This document shows positions 33,457 through 41,857 of a stretch of 64,000 bases of DNA, piece by piece (position 1 is the stretch's first letter; each line of letters opens with the position of its first letter). The DNA comes from JAPOXR01 sp965221935 (GTDB lineage Bacteria; Pseudomonadota; Alphaproteobacteria; Rhodobacterales; Rhodobacteraceae). The stretch lies in assembly GCA_965221935.1 (NCBI GenBank), contig CBDCSZ010000046.1, positions 62,001 through 126,000 on the forward strand. Reading direction: 5' to 3'. The notes under the pieces were generated by a model. That model was not told the DNA's origin and made no database searches. It saw nothing but the letters and a program-made list of their open reading frames with translations. A program made the position numbers and the translations under genes.

Positions 33457-34001
33457 TCACCCCCGGAGCTCCCGGATCCGCTCCTTCGGGAAGTGGCGGT
33501 AGAACGCGGTGCGCCCGACCGGGAGGCTGCGGATCACATCGCTGACGAAGGGATAGCCCTTCGTGTCCCTCAGCATCGCCTCGGCCCGCCGCCGCAGCTC
33601 CGGCGTCAGCTTGCCCGGACGCCCTCCCCTCCGGCCGCGCGCCCGCGCCGCCGCAAGGCCGGCCAAGGTGCGCTCGCGTATGAGATCCCGCTCGAACTGG
33701 GCCAGAGCCCCGAAGACGTGGAACACCAGCGTGCCGCTGGCCGTGGTGGTGTCGATCCCCTCGGTGAGAGAGCGGAGGCCGAACCCCTTCTCCTCCAGCC
33801 GCCTGACCGTCGCCACCAGCTGCGGCAGGCTCCTCCCCAGCCGGTCCAGCCTCCAGACCACCAGTGTATCGCCCCTGCGCATCCAGTCCAGCGCCTCGGC
33901 AAGGCCGGGCCGGTCGGCCCGCATCCGGCGGCTCTGAGCGCATCGAGCTGCGGCTCCGGGTTCTGGTCGAGCGTCGAGACCCGCGCGTATCCCGCCAGCA
34001 T
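33457..34001 (-). pseudogene. Frameshifted serine recombinase
   Basis: The most complete recombinase copy. The N-terminus MLAGYARVSTLDQNPEPQLD with the nucleophilic serine is in one frame (34001 to about 33918). The rest, RADRPGLAEALDWMRRGDTL to the tail ELRG (33457), is in another. A short stretch after AAGCG is missing compared with intact resolvases, causing the shift. It belongs to the Tn3-resolvase/invertase group with a C-terminal SLPVGRTAFYRHFPKERI helix-turn-helix. Confidence 0.8.
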
Positions 34002-34077
34002 GGCGTCACCTGTTCGGAAAAGGCCTGCGGGGCCATTCTATCCGAACACCGGATGCGGAACAAGGTTTTGTACCTGC

Positions 34078-35088
34078 TCATGACATATGAAGCGGCGGGG
34101 TCTCACCGATTCGCCGACTTTCGAGATACTCGTCGGGGGTCATTCCATCAAGGGAGTCGTGCGGCCTCCAGCCGTTGTAGAGTTCCATATATTCGTCGAT
34201 GAGGGGTCTGAGCCCGGAGACGTTCACGGCGGTGTCCTGAACATTGTAGAACTCGTTTCTGAGCGTCGCCTGCATACGTTCGACGCGTCCGTTCTGTTTC
34301 GGCGACTTCGGCGGCAAAACGGCGAGGGTGATGTTTCTGTCTCCGCACGCGGCCTCGAACTCGGCCATGAACTCGGAGCCGCCGTCGACCTGCACGGCCT
34401 CGACTGAGAACGGCGCCTGGCGGACCAGCTTGTCAAGGAAGCGGGCGGCGCTGGCCGCGGTCGCGTTTGAGGCGGCCATGCCGCAGCCCCAGCGCGAGAG
34501 ACGGTCGACGGCGGTGAAGTGTCTGACGGTCCGGCCGGGCCGCAGCGACACGGTGAGCGTGTCGACCTGGACCGCCTGCCCGGGCCGTTCGGCCCGCAGC
34601 GCGCGGGGGATCCGCACCGCGTGCGGCCGCCGGCTCCGGCGGCTCCGGCGGCTGTGCGCCGTGAAGGCGCTGACCGGGGCCATGCGGCCTCTGCGGACCA
34701 GATCGCGGATGGCCCGCCCGCCCGTCGCGTCGGAGACCCTGATCCCCTCCCGGCGGAGCACGGCGGCGATCTTGCCCCTTCCCCAGGCCGGGAACCTTTT
34801 CCGCAGCTCCCGCACGCGGCCCTCGAGCCCGCGGCGCAGCTCCGGCCGGCGGCAGCGGAGCGGGCGGGTGGAGAGCCGCTCCGGCCGTTTTTCCCAGCGG
34901 CGCAGCGTCGACAGCGGAACGCCGACGGCGCGCGCCGCCTGTTCCACAGTCAGGCCGTCGCGACAGGCCCGCCGCCAGCGGCGGACCAGATCTGCGCGCC
35001 TTGCGGTCTCAGCGCCGGGTGAAGACAAAAGCCGTGACGCGCGGGCGGCGTTTCTGATAACATGTCCGGGCAGGCCAAAAACCTGCAT
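34078..35088 (-). CDS. IS481-type integrase-core transposase
   Basis: A 336-residue protein. The N-terminal part has helix-turn-helix segments (DGLTVEQAARAVGVPLSTLR and RKRFPAWGRGKIAAVLRREG). The integrase core has the catalytic residues in GQAVQVDTLTV, AVQVDGGSEFMAEFEAAC and SPKQNGRVERM (D, D, E), ending LYNGWRPHDSLDGMTPDEYL. The start ATG at 35088 has an AAGGAG site that falls inside a stable stem (35090-35140), so translation should be held low. The frame is intact. Confidence 0.88.
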   Translation of the reverse strand: MQVFGLPGHVIRNAARASRLLSSPGAETARRADLVRRWRRACRDGLTVEQAARAVGVPLSTLRRWEKRPERLSTRPLRCRRPELRRGLEGRVRELRKRFPAWGRGKIAAVLRREGIRVSDATGGRAIRDLVRRGRMAPVSAFTAHSRRSRRSRRPHAVRIPRALRAERPGQAVQVDTLTVSLRPGRTVRHFTAVDRLSRWGCGMAASNATAASAARFLDKLVRQAPFSVEAVQVDGGSEFMAEFEAACGDRNITLAVLPPKSPKQNGRVERMQATLRNEFYNVQDTAVNVSGLRPLIDEYMELYNGWRPHDSLDGMTPDEYLESRRIGETPPLHMS

Positions 35089-35089
35089 T

Positions 35090-35140
35090 GGGGTTCTCCT
35101 TTTTCGGTTTTCACAACTAAACGAACTGATGGAGAACCCC
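35090..35140 (-). promoter_or_regulatory. 5' leader stem that masks the transposase ribosome-binding site
   Basis: GGGGTTCTCC (35090-35099) and GGAGAACCCC (35131-35140) are perfect 10-bp complements. In the transcript the proximal arm includes the GGAG of the transposase Shine-Dalgarno sequence, so transcripts entering from outside would fold and hide it. Confidence 0.6.
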
Positions 35141-35169
35141 GCCCCTCAGGGCAAGTCAAAATCTGATCC

Positions 35170-35226
35170 GGGGGTCTTGGAACCCTCCGGTCGGGCTGCG
35201 CCCTCCCTCCGGTTTCCAAGACCCCC
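35170..35226 (-). terminator. Terminator-like hairpin at the outer end of the IS481-like element
   Basis: GGGGGTCTTGGAA (35170-35182) and TTCCAAGACCCCC (35214-35226) are 13-bp perfect complements near the right end of the element, upstream of the transposase. No long T run follows, so it may be a structural block more than a true terminator. Confidence 0.45.
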
Positions 35227-35498
35227 GGCGGCGCCCGAAAAAGTTCATATGTGTCTGAGCAGGCACAGGTTTGAGAACAGGAATCCGGGCGGTTCCGCGC
35301 GGTTTCCAGGCGGCCGGGACGTTGTTCGGAAAACGGCCGTTTTGCGGATGGATAAAGAAGGTTCGCCAGGCGGAACACAAGACCGACATCGCGGAGCTGG
35401 CCGCAGACACGGCAAAGCGGGACAGGGTGGGCTTACCCCGCCCGCCGGGCTAAGCTGAACCCTCACCGCCGATGGGGCGGATTCGGGAGAAGACTGCG

Positions 35499-35717
35499 AT
35501 GTCCGGAACAGAGATCATTTTCGAAGTCAGCGAGGACGAGCTGGACGGCGGCTATTCGGCAAGCGCGGTGGGGCTCGGCATCCACACGCAGGGCGACACC
35601 GAGGAGGAGCTGCGGCGGAACGTAAGGGAAGCGGTGGACTGCCACTTCGATGACAGCATGGTCCGGCCGCGCCTGATCCGCCTGCACTTCGTGCGTGACG
35701 AGGTTTTCGCGGCGTGA
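35499..35717 (+). CDS. hicB: HicB-like antitoxin
   Basis: A 72-residue protein from MSGTEIIFEVSEDELDGGYS; GGGAGAAG precedes the ATG at 35499. It has the HicB half-RNase-H-like fold: GGYSASAVGLGIHTQGDTEE followed by ELRRNVREAVDCHF. It lacks the C-terminal DNA-binding extension seen in longer HicB proteins. The stop overlaps the HicA start (GTGA), so the two are coupled. The antitoxin-first order is the less common but known arrangement. Confidence 0.85.
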   Translation: MSGTEIIFEVSEDELDGGYSASAVGLGIHTQGDTEEELRRNVREAVDCHFDDSMVRPRLIRLHFVRDEVFAA

Positions 35718-35956
35718 GGCTTCCCCGTGACGTGAGCGGGGCTGAACTGCTGGCGGCGCTTCGGAGGCTGGGTTACGAGAAGACGCGGCAGCGCGGCTCG
35801 CATGTGCGGATCACCACCCGGGCGGGCGGCGCGCACCACGAGGTGATCCCGCTGCACAATCCGATCAGGACGAAGACGCTGTCGGGCATTCTGAAGAGCG
35901 TCGCCCGTCATCACGGCGTCAGCGTTCAGCAGCTCCTGCGGCAGCTTGATCTGTGA
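35714..35956 (+). CDS. hicA: HicA family mRNA interferase toxin
   Basis: An 80-residue double-stranded-RNA-binding-fold toxin with a GTG start. RLPRDVSGAELLAALRRLGY leads into RQRGSHVRITTRAGG, which carries the catalytic histidine in GSH. HHEVIPLHNPIRTKTLSGIL and a C-terminal helix follow. It cleaves mRNA and is blocked by HicB. Length and motifs are complete. Confidence 0.9.
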   Translation: MRLPRDVSGAELLAALRRLGYEKTRQRGSHVRITTRAGGAHHEVIPLHNPIRTKTLSGILKSVARHHGVSVQQLLRQLDL

Positions 35957-36043
35957 CGGCCAGACACAGGGACCCGGCCAAAAGCTGTTTCGAGAACCCT
36001 ATCGTCCAGGAGGAGCGGCAAGGCTTGACAACTTGACAAGCCC

Positions 36044-36065
36044 ACACGCCAACGCGTTGGCGTGT
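36044..36065. promoter_or_regulatory. Perfect 22-bp palindrome downstream of hicBA
   Basis: ACACGCCAACG (36044-36054) followed directly by its exact complement CGTTGGCGTGT (36055-36065), with no loop. Preceded by a doubled TTGACAA motif. With no loop it suits a dimeric protein-binding site better than a terminator. Confidence 0.5.
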
Positions 36066-36183
36066 CTACACCGAGCAGACCGCAAAGCATACTGCTAAAT
36101 ATATATAAACACTATGGGCTGTCTGTGCGTCCGCCGCGGGACACGGCGGCCGCCCGGGGCCGCCTTTGCGGACAATCGCTCTG

Positions 36184-37017
36184 CTACGAACCGATATGGG
36201 CTTTCCACTTCTCCCTAACGTAATCGTAAAAGCCGTCAACCGGACGGCTGCCGCAGATCGGCGCCAGTTCGCGTCCCGCCTTCGTGAATAGCGTTTTTCC
36301 AATACCGATGTTAATTTCTGGCGCGGCCTTAAAGACAAACCTCTCGGTGTAATAACCTGCCAAAGCGGGTCTACCTATTATGGTTACGATATGTCCTCCC
36401 ACGTTGTCGAAGTTGACAAGACCGATGCTGTCGAAGTGGTGCAACGTTTCGTAGTTGATACCGTGCCGGTTATAGATTGCGTCATTGACATCGAAAATCA
36501 CTGGCACAGGCCGAGCGCCGATTATACAGGCGAAACCGCACAGCCTTGTGAATTGTTCGGCATCCCGCTTGTCGAGCTCCGCGACCAGGTTCACGGTCCG
36601 CTTCGCATAGCTGCCCGGGCCGTTGGCTTCCCCGGCCAGCACACGGGCCCACAAGCTTTGCATTTCTTTGTCGGAAACCAGGCGGGCTTTGTCAAAGAAG
36701 TTGGCCACCCAGTCGTCATCCATATCCTCTGGCGCGGCATTCTCCTTCAGGTCAGCTATGGCTCTGTCCAGAATCTGCTCCGCGTTCTCCTGGTATTTTG
36801 TCTCCCGCGCCACCAAGCTCTTCATTGCCCGATTTTCCCGCAGGTCTTCGATTTCCATCTCCGCCTTTGCGGCAATGATGGCGGCGTCGGCCTCCGCCCT
36901 CGCCTTTCGCTTGATGCGGGTGGGTTCGTACAAAACGCCAGCGCCGCTCGCGACCTTCTTGATCAGGGTATCGGCCGGTTTGGCCAGCTTTCCGACGTCA
37001 ATGAGTGAATCGGACAT
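36184..37017 (-). CDS. DUF2806 family protein
   Basis: A 277-residue protein with AGAGGTGAA before the ATG. It matches DUF2806 through WVANFFDKARLVSDKEMQSL, WARVLAGEANGPGSYAKRTV and NLVAELDKRDAEQFTRLCGF. A basic helical N-terminus (YEPTRIKRKARAEADAAIIA) looks like a coiled coil. The C-terminal half is beta-rich (GGHIVTIIGRPALAGYYTER). Proteins of this family are found singly in mobile and defence regions; their biochemical function is not known. Confidence 0.75.
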   Translation of the reverse strand: MSDSLIDVGKLAKPADTLIKKVASGAGVLYEPTRIKRKARAEADAAIIAAKAEMEIEDLRENRAMKSLVARETKYQENAEQILDRAIADLKENAAPEDMDDDWVANFFDKARLVSDKEMQSLWARVLAGEANGPGSYAKRTVNLVAELDKRDAEQFTRLCGFACIIGARPVPVIFDVNDAIYNRHGINYETLHHFDSIGLVNFDNVGGHIVTIIGRPALAGYYTERFVFKAAPEINIGIGKTLFTKAGRELAPICGSRPVDGFYDYVREKWKAHIGS

Positions 37018-37449
37018 TTCACCTCTGCAGGTTCTTGCATTGCGATGTCCGCTAGACCGTTCCCACGCTGTTGTCGAGTTGAACGGCCGATGCCGAGTCG
37101 TCGGGCTGCTTGGCCGCGTGTCACCCTTACATCTTCATTCCACCCGTCCGTTTAACGGCGGTTTTGCGGAGGGTATTGTCACCATCATTTGAAGAGACGA
37201 AGACGGGTTATTGGGCCGCCCGCCGTGCTGGAGAACAAGTGTTCTGAGAGATTGAGTGTCCCTGGCTACGCAAGACTTGCCAAGAGCTTCTTTCCCGTCC
37301 GCAGAGATCAATCCTGGTTACAGGAGGTGCTTCTCAATCGCAAGAACGAGCGCAACGAAGAATGTGACGACACGTTATTTCCATTTTCCCTGGTCCGGCG
37401 TTTAAGCCGAGGTGTCCAGTCGAAGTCGGGCCAGATCTGTTGGGCACAA
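37018..37449. other. Intergenic stretch with no supported gene
   Basis: Holds the upstream region of the DUF2806 gene and the downstream region of the HdeD-like gene. A plus-strand frame at 37189-37467 has no recognisable domain. No clear hairpin or promoter was identified. Confidence 0.45.
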
Positions 37450-38037
37450 CTATTTCGATTTGGTTAAACCACGAAGTTGAAGAGCCGTGATAATGGCAAT
37501 TATGCCAGCTACAATCGCCCAGATTGAAAAGACCCAGACCAGCGTGGCCATAGTTGTCACCGGGTGGGTGATGACTAAGAGACCAAAGAGAACATAAAGG
37601 ATGCCCATGATCACCCCCGACAACCTCCACTGTCTTGCCTTGTCTTTGTCACGCACGGCAAAGATTGTCATGATCCCGCTGATGATAATTGTGATACCAA
37701 TGAGGTAGGCCAGAAATGTGCCACTGACCAGCCCGGCAACCAGCGGATTTCCGAGGATAAAAATCCCACCAAAAATACTGACAATCCCAATGGCAAATAG
37801 CCTGATACGCGATTTTTCGGCGTGACCGCGCGCGCCTTCAATCAGGTTAAACACTCCATCCACAATCCAGTATATACCCATGAACCAGAGCAAACTCAGG
37901 AGGGTTGCCGCTGGTTGGAAAAACATGAGAATGCCAAACAGAACCAGCAATACGCCCCGAGTCATTGGCATCCACCAGAGCAAGGCTAACGCTTCATCTG
38001 CCATTTGTTCAGTTTTGTTGATTTTTGCAGCTGACAT
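37450..38037 (-). CDS. hdeD: HdeD family (DUF308) membrane protein
   Basis: A 195-residue protein; AGGAG lies seven bases before the ATG. Six membrane segments can be traced: GVLLVLFGILMFFQPAATLL, LLWFMGIYWIVDGVFNLI, LFAIGIVSIFGGIFILGN, AGLVSGTFLAYLIGITIIIS, LSGVIMGILYVLFGLLVI and TLVWVFSIWAIVAGIIAIIT. HdeD-like proteins have two DUF308 repeats and are linked to acid or envelope stress in enterobacteria; the role in alphaproteobacteria is unproven. It appears as an isolated gene, richer in AT than its surroundings. Confidence 0.85.
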   Translation of the reverse strand: MSAAKINKTEQMADEALALLWWMPMTRGVLLVLFGILMFFQPAATLLSLLWFMGIYWIVDGVFNLIEGARGHAEKSRIRLFAIGIVSIFGGIFILGNPLVAGLVSGTFLAYLIGITIIISGIMTIFAVRDKDKARQWRLSGVIMGILYVLFGLLVITHPVTTMATLVWVFSIWAIVAGIIAIITALQLRGLTKSK

Positions 38038-38163
38038 TGCATTCTCCTGTCGACTGTTAAATCGTGGACCCAGCCCCTGTGGGGAAGCCCGACCTATGTT
38101 GAGATTGGCCGGGCTGGCGGTGCCGTCTGATCATTAGACTGACCTCGTCTGGCGGTCAATAAC

Positions 38164-38289
38164 GATGTCGATCTGGCCGCCGCCGAGCGCGACTGGCAGT
38201 CCTGGATGGCGAAGAAGCAGATCCGTCCGGTCAATCCGGAGGCGATGTTTCTGGCGTTTCTCGAGACGTGGACGGAGTCCCGTCCCGAG
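38164..38289 (+). pseudogene. Possible replication-protein C-terminal fragment cut by IS6 copy 2
   Basis: A plus-strand frame encoding VDLAAAERDWQSWMAKKQIR then PVNPEAMFLAFLETWTESRP, running directly into the IS6 end. The D-W-x2-W-M-x-K pattern near a C-terminus resembles plasmid replication initiators, but the piece is too short to be sure. It has no start codon or promoter of its own. Confidence 0.25.
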
Positions 38290-39204
38290 GGCTCTGTTGC
38301 AAAAAATTTGCCGGAGTTGCCGGTTGTGTGGTCTGGCACCGCTTTTCCTCAAAATCCCTGCTGGATCGCGATTTGTTCAAGTTCCGCTCCATGCAGCGAC
38401 ATCAACCCGCTCATCATCTCTGGCCCGATCCCGAAGGCACGTTCGACAAGATGCGCTCCGCCCCTGATGCCGGGCTGGAGCTGGAAGGCCCTGGCCTGCT
38501 TCTTCCGGAGGGCGCGCATTGCCTCGAAGCCCCTGATCGTGGCGCAGGCCGTCTTCATTGACTTGAAGCCAAGGGTCGGCTTGATCAGGCGCTTGAGTTT
38601 GCCATGGTCAGCCTCGACAACGTTGTTGAGGAATTTCACCTGTCTGTGGTCGGTGTCGGAGGGGCATTTGCCCTCTTTCTTCAACTCGCGAATGGCCTGG
38701 CCGCAGCATCCCGCCTTGTTGATCTCGCAGGGCTTCTGCCATTCCTTGCATCCGCGCAGCGCCTTGCCCAGGAACCGTTTGGCGGCGTTGGCATTGCGGG
38801 TCTGCGACAGGTGGAAGTCGATGGTGTCGCCACGGCTGTCGACCGTGCGGTACAGATACGCCCATTTCCCTTTGACCCTGATGCAGGTCTCATCCACGCG
38901 CCAAGATGGCGAAAGGCCGCCACGGCGACAATGCCAGCGCAGGCGCCTTTCGATTTCCGGCGCGCAGGCCTGCACCCAGCGATAGATGGTGGTGTGGTCC
39001 ACCGCAACGCCGCGCTCTTCCAGCATTTCCTCGAGGTCACGGTAGCTGACACCATATCGGCAATACCATCGGACGGCCCACAGAATGATCCCGCCCCGGA
39101 AATGCCGCCACTTGAAGTCATGGGTCATGGGGGAGTCTCCAAGAGCACAATCTACCGCTGCCTCGCTCACAAGGACAGCTGAGAGCAGTTTTTGCAACAG
39201 GGCC
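38290..39204 (-). mobile_element. IS6-family insertion sequence, copy 2
   Basis: A 915-bp element with the same 16-bp ends as copy 1 (GGCTCTGTTGCAAAAA at 38290-38305; the right end at 39189-39204 has one mismatch). No target duplication is evident. Its right end truncates intron unit B0. The orientation is the same as that of copy 1. Confidence 0.9.
38349..39128 (-). CDS. IS6-family DDE transposase (second, diverged)
   Basis: A 259-residue intact transposase starting MTHDFKWRHFRGGIILWAVR; an in-frame ATG at 39197 is ignored because it lies inside the terminal repeat. The catalytic segments are WRVDETCIRVKGKWAYLYRT, the short variant EINKAGCCGQAIREL and NNVVEADHGKLKRLIKP. The second catalytic Asp region differs from copy 1 (INKAG in place of INTDKAG), so the expected Asp is missing and activity is doubtful. 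Confidence 0.88.
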   Translation of the reverse strand: MTHDFKWRHFRGGIILWAVRWYCRYGVSYRDLEEMLEERGVAVDHTTIYRWVQACAPEIERRLRWHCRRGGLSPSWRVDETCIRVKGKWAYLYRTVDSRGDTIDFHLSQTRNANAAKRFLGKALRGCKEWQKPCEINKAGCCGQAIRELKKEGKCPSDTDHRQVKFLNNVVEADHGKLKRLIKPTLGFKSMKTACATIRGFEAMRALRKKQARAFQLQPGIRGGAHLVERAFGIGPEMMSGLMSLHGAELEQIAIQQGF

Positions 39205-39366
39205 CCGGCGCGCCCTCGCCCAGGCCTCGCGGAGGAAATCCGTTCGCTGCACCTTGTCGGCGAAGGCGTGAAAACGCCGGCCGGGTTCTTCCTTCACTTT
39301 CGCATGCGGCATGGTCCGGAGTTTCCGAACCGTTGACGACCCTGTTAGATTCGCATCAGTGGCCAT
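39205..39366 (-). pseudogene. Group II intron RT, N-terminal stump (unit B0)
   Basis: The first 54 codons of an intron RT, MATDANLTGSSTVRKLRTMP then HAKVKEEPGRRFHAF and TDFLREAWARARRG, about 65 percent identical by eye to the complete copies. It is cut off at the IS6 boundary before any RT motif. Confidence 0.8.
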
Positions 39367-39858
39367 GCCTTGCGTCCTTTCCATGCTTTCCTCGAATCAG
39401 GGCCCCTTCCCTCGACCGGCATTGCCCGGCGTCCTCAGTGCTGCAGGGCCATCCGCCACCCTGCCGGCCCGGCCTGCCCCTCGCGGGGTTCCGGTCTGCG
39501 CGTGCGCGCCGCCGACAGGGCTTCCCGTGTTGCCTCTTCCCTCATCTTCCATGCATGCCAGCGCCACTGCCCCGGCGGAAACAGGCCGATGCCCGCGTCG
39601 CTCGCTTCTCGACCTGCCGCCGGCCTTCCCCTCACTTCAGGAGGGTCGGCTTCCGCATCAACCGTTTCGAGGCCTGCTCAGCGTTCACTCGCGTTCCGGC
39701 CTGCGCGGTCGCTGAGCCGCCCAAGGCGGCCCTTTGACACCAGAGTGCTTCAGTCTACATCGTTACCTCCGTAAACCGCTCTGGCTGCTACCAGCCGAAG
39801 CGACAATTGCTGAATGGGTTTCGCACCCACAAGGAAAACGCGCCTTTCCACGGCGCAC
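39205..39858 (-). mobile_element. Diverged group II intron 5' part (unit B0)
   Basis: 654 bases from the intron start GTGCG (39858) down to the IS6 end. Domain I matches the other units with many substitutions and carries the TGGGT/ACCCA version of the 5' stem, as in A0. It breaks off 54 codons into the RT frame. As the unit farthest from the 5' exon it is also the most diverged, suggesting the oldest insertion. Confidence 0.85.
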
Positions 39859-41857
39859 GTAGAGTCGGGGGGAGGCGCGCCGGGCTGTAGACCGAGGGAG
39901 TTGCCGTTGTCCGGCGGCTTTCGCCCTGCGCCGGTGCCTCAGTCTCGGTCATGGCCTGCGTTTCCTCACCCCCGCTCATCAAACCGGACGTGCGGTTCTC
40001 CCGCATCCGGCTTTCCGACGGGATCATGCCTTCGCCCACGGAAAGCTCTTGGTCTTCGGCCCAAGTCGGATCAGGCCGTATTCAGTCCACAGCCTCTCGT
40101 TCAGGAAGTGCACGAACTCCCTGCTTCTGACTTTGTGCTTGAGACAGAGCCACCGCCGCAGCCGCCTTGTCGTATGCTCGTCGATGGACCGGCAGGCCGG
40201 GCTGACCTGGCCGAGGTCGTAGTAGTTCGCCCAGCCGGACAGCATCCGGTTCAGGCGTCTCACCATGTTCTCAGCCGACATGCGCCCATGCCTTTTGGCC
40301 GTCTGTTCGCTGACACTGCGGCATATGCTCTGAACGCTCGCCGCGCTCGGGCGGGTGCCGATATAAGCCCCTCTGCCCTTCGTGCGGAAGTTGCGTCCGA
40401 TGCGGTATCCGAGGAACTCGATCGGCTCCTCCGGGCACCGCAGGCACCGGGTCTTTTCCGCGTTGACCGGAAGCTTCAGTCTCTCCATGACCCGCGCAAC
40501 CGCGGCCAGCGTTTCCGCCGCCGGGGCCTTGCCGAGCACACAGAAATCATCCGCGTAGTTCACGATCTCCGCGGCGAGACGCCGGGCATGGCCCAGCGCC
40601 TTCCAGCCCAGTATGAAGCGGCGCATGTGGATGTTCGACAACAGAGGGGAGACCGGAGCCCCCTGCGGGGTTCCCTTCCGCTCCCGGCGGGCCCGGTTCG
40701 AGCGGCGTTTGCCGCCCTCGCCGTCATCCTCCTCGACCGGCATTTCCAGCCACGCCTTGATGAGACCGAGCATCCGTCCGTCGCTCACGCGGCGGGCGAC
40801 GCTCTTCATCAGCTCGGCGTGCGGTATCTCGCCGAAATAGTTGGACAGGTCGCCGTCGACCACCTCATTGTGCCCCGTGTTCAGGAGGCTGTGGACGCGC
40901 TTCACCGCGTCCTTCGCGCTCCGCCCCGGCCTGTAGGCATACTGCTCCGGCTGCAGGTCGGCTTCGAATATCGGCTCAAGCACGAGCATGGCCGATGTCT
41001 GCGCCACCCGGTCCCGTATGCAGGGAATGCCCAATGGCCGCAGCTTGCCGGGCTGTTTCTTCGGAATCATCACCTGCCGCACCGGTTTCGGCGCGTAGGT
41101 TCCCTCCCGAAGCTCCCGCGACAGTTCCCCAAGCCACCGCTCCAGTCCTGAAAGTTCGATCTCCGCAAATGTCTCCCCGTCAACCCCGGCAGAGCCGCCG
41201 TTGCGGCGGACCCTGGCCCAGGCTTCGTTCAGGAAATCCATTCGCCAGACCTTGTCAGTCAGGGCGTGAAAGCGGCGTTCGGGTTCTTCCTTCGCTTTCG
41301 CATGCAGCACAGTCTGGAGTTTCCGAACCTTATCTGACCCTGTTAGGCTGCCGCCAGTCGTCATGTCCCTGCCTCCTTTCCATGCCTCTCCCGAAGTCAG
41401 GCCCCTTTCCTCGGCCGGCGTTACCCGGCGTCTTCAGTCATACGGGCCTGTCCGCCACCCTGCCGGCCCGGACTGGTCCTCGCGGATTTCCGGTTTGGCC
41501 GGTGCGGGCCACCGGCAGGGCTTCCCGTGTTGCCACGCTTTCCATCTTCCGCGCATGCCGGCGCCAGTACCCCGGCGGAAACGGGCCGGTGCATCTGTCG
41601 CTTGCTTCCCAGCCCGCCGTCGGCCTTCCCCTTACTTCAGGAGGGTCGGCTTCCGCGTCTTTCTTTCGAGGCCTGCGCGGCGTTCACTCATATTCCGGCC
41701 TGCGCGGTCGCTGAGCCGCCCAAAGCGGCCCTTCTGCACCAGAGTGCTTCAGTCTACATCGTTACCTCCGTAAACCGCTCTGGCTGCTACCAGCCGAAGC
41801 GACAATTGCTGAGCGGGTTTCGCACCCGCAAGGAAAACGCGCCTTTCCACGGCGCAC
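39859..41857 (-). mobile_element. Group II intron, unit B1 (1999 bp)
   Basis: Same ends and domain V as array A units. It differs from them by a dense patch of 13 substitutions between 40588 and 40648, and otherwise by a few scattered changes, including TTGTCC in place of TTGGCC near the 3' end (shared with B2). Confidence 0.9.
40024..41364 (-). CDS. ltrA: Group II intron reverse transcriptase/maturase (unit B1)
   Basis: 446 residues, intact with YADD. Differs from the array A protein at SNIHMRRF (for SNLYMRRF), WKALGHARR (for WKTLGCARR), PACRS (for PAYRS), and SREFVHFL (for SGEFVRFL). The first two lie in the substitution patch just before the catalytic motif. Confidence 0.95.
   Translation of the reverse strand: MTTGGSLTGSDKVRKLQTVLHAKAKEEPERRFHALTDKVWRMDFLNEAWARVRRNGGSAGVDGETFAEIELSGLERWLGELSRELREGTYAPKPVRQVMIPKKQPGKLRPLGIPCIRDRVAQTSAMLVLEPIFEADLQPEQYAYRPGRSAKDAVKRVHSLLNTGHNEVVDGDLSNYFGEIPHAELMKSVARRVSDGRMLGLIKAWLEMPVEEDDGEGGKRRSNRARRERKGTPQGAPVSPLLSNIHMRRFILGWKALGHARRLAAEIVNYADDFCVLGKAPAAETLAAVARVMERLKLPVNAEKTRCLRCPEEPIEFLGYRIGRNFRTKGRGAYIGTRPSAASVQSICRSVSEQTAKRHGRMSAENMVRRLNRMLSGWANYYDLGQVSPACRSIDEHTTRRLRRWLCLKHKVRSREFVHFLNERLWTEYGLIRLGPKTKSFPWAKA

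Larger units (their letters stand above)
34069..35267 (-). mobile_element. IS481-family-like insertion sequence
   Basis: A 1199-bp element. Imperfect terminal repeats begin TGTACCTGCTCA (34069) and TGTGCCTGCTCA (from 35267 inward), each followed by a CATATGAA-type segment. A 5-bp target duplication GGTTT flanks it (34064-34068 and 35268-35272). It inserted just upstream of the recombinase remnant. Confidence 0.8.

Noticed and set aside
31175..34081. A 968-residue minus-strand frame across the DUF4338 element and the recombinase remnant
   Set aside because: It is antisense to an intact transposase and its first part is an out-of-frame recombinase. It results from high GC and lack of stops, not selection.
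38164..38289. Plasmid origin suggested by the replication-protein-like fragment
   Set aside because: Only about 40 residues, no iterons, no partition genes; kept only as a weak pseudogene call.
14286..38289. A classic IS6 composite transposon with identical ends
   Set aside because: The two IS6 copies differ by roughly 20 percent in protein and neither has a target duplication, so a simple composite transposition is not supported.
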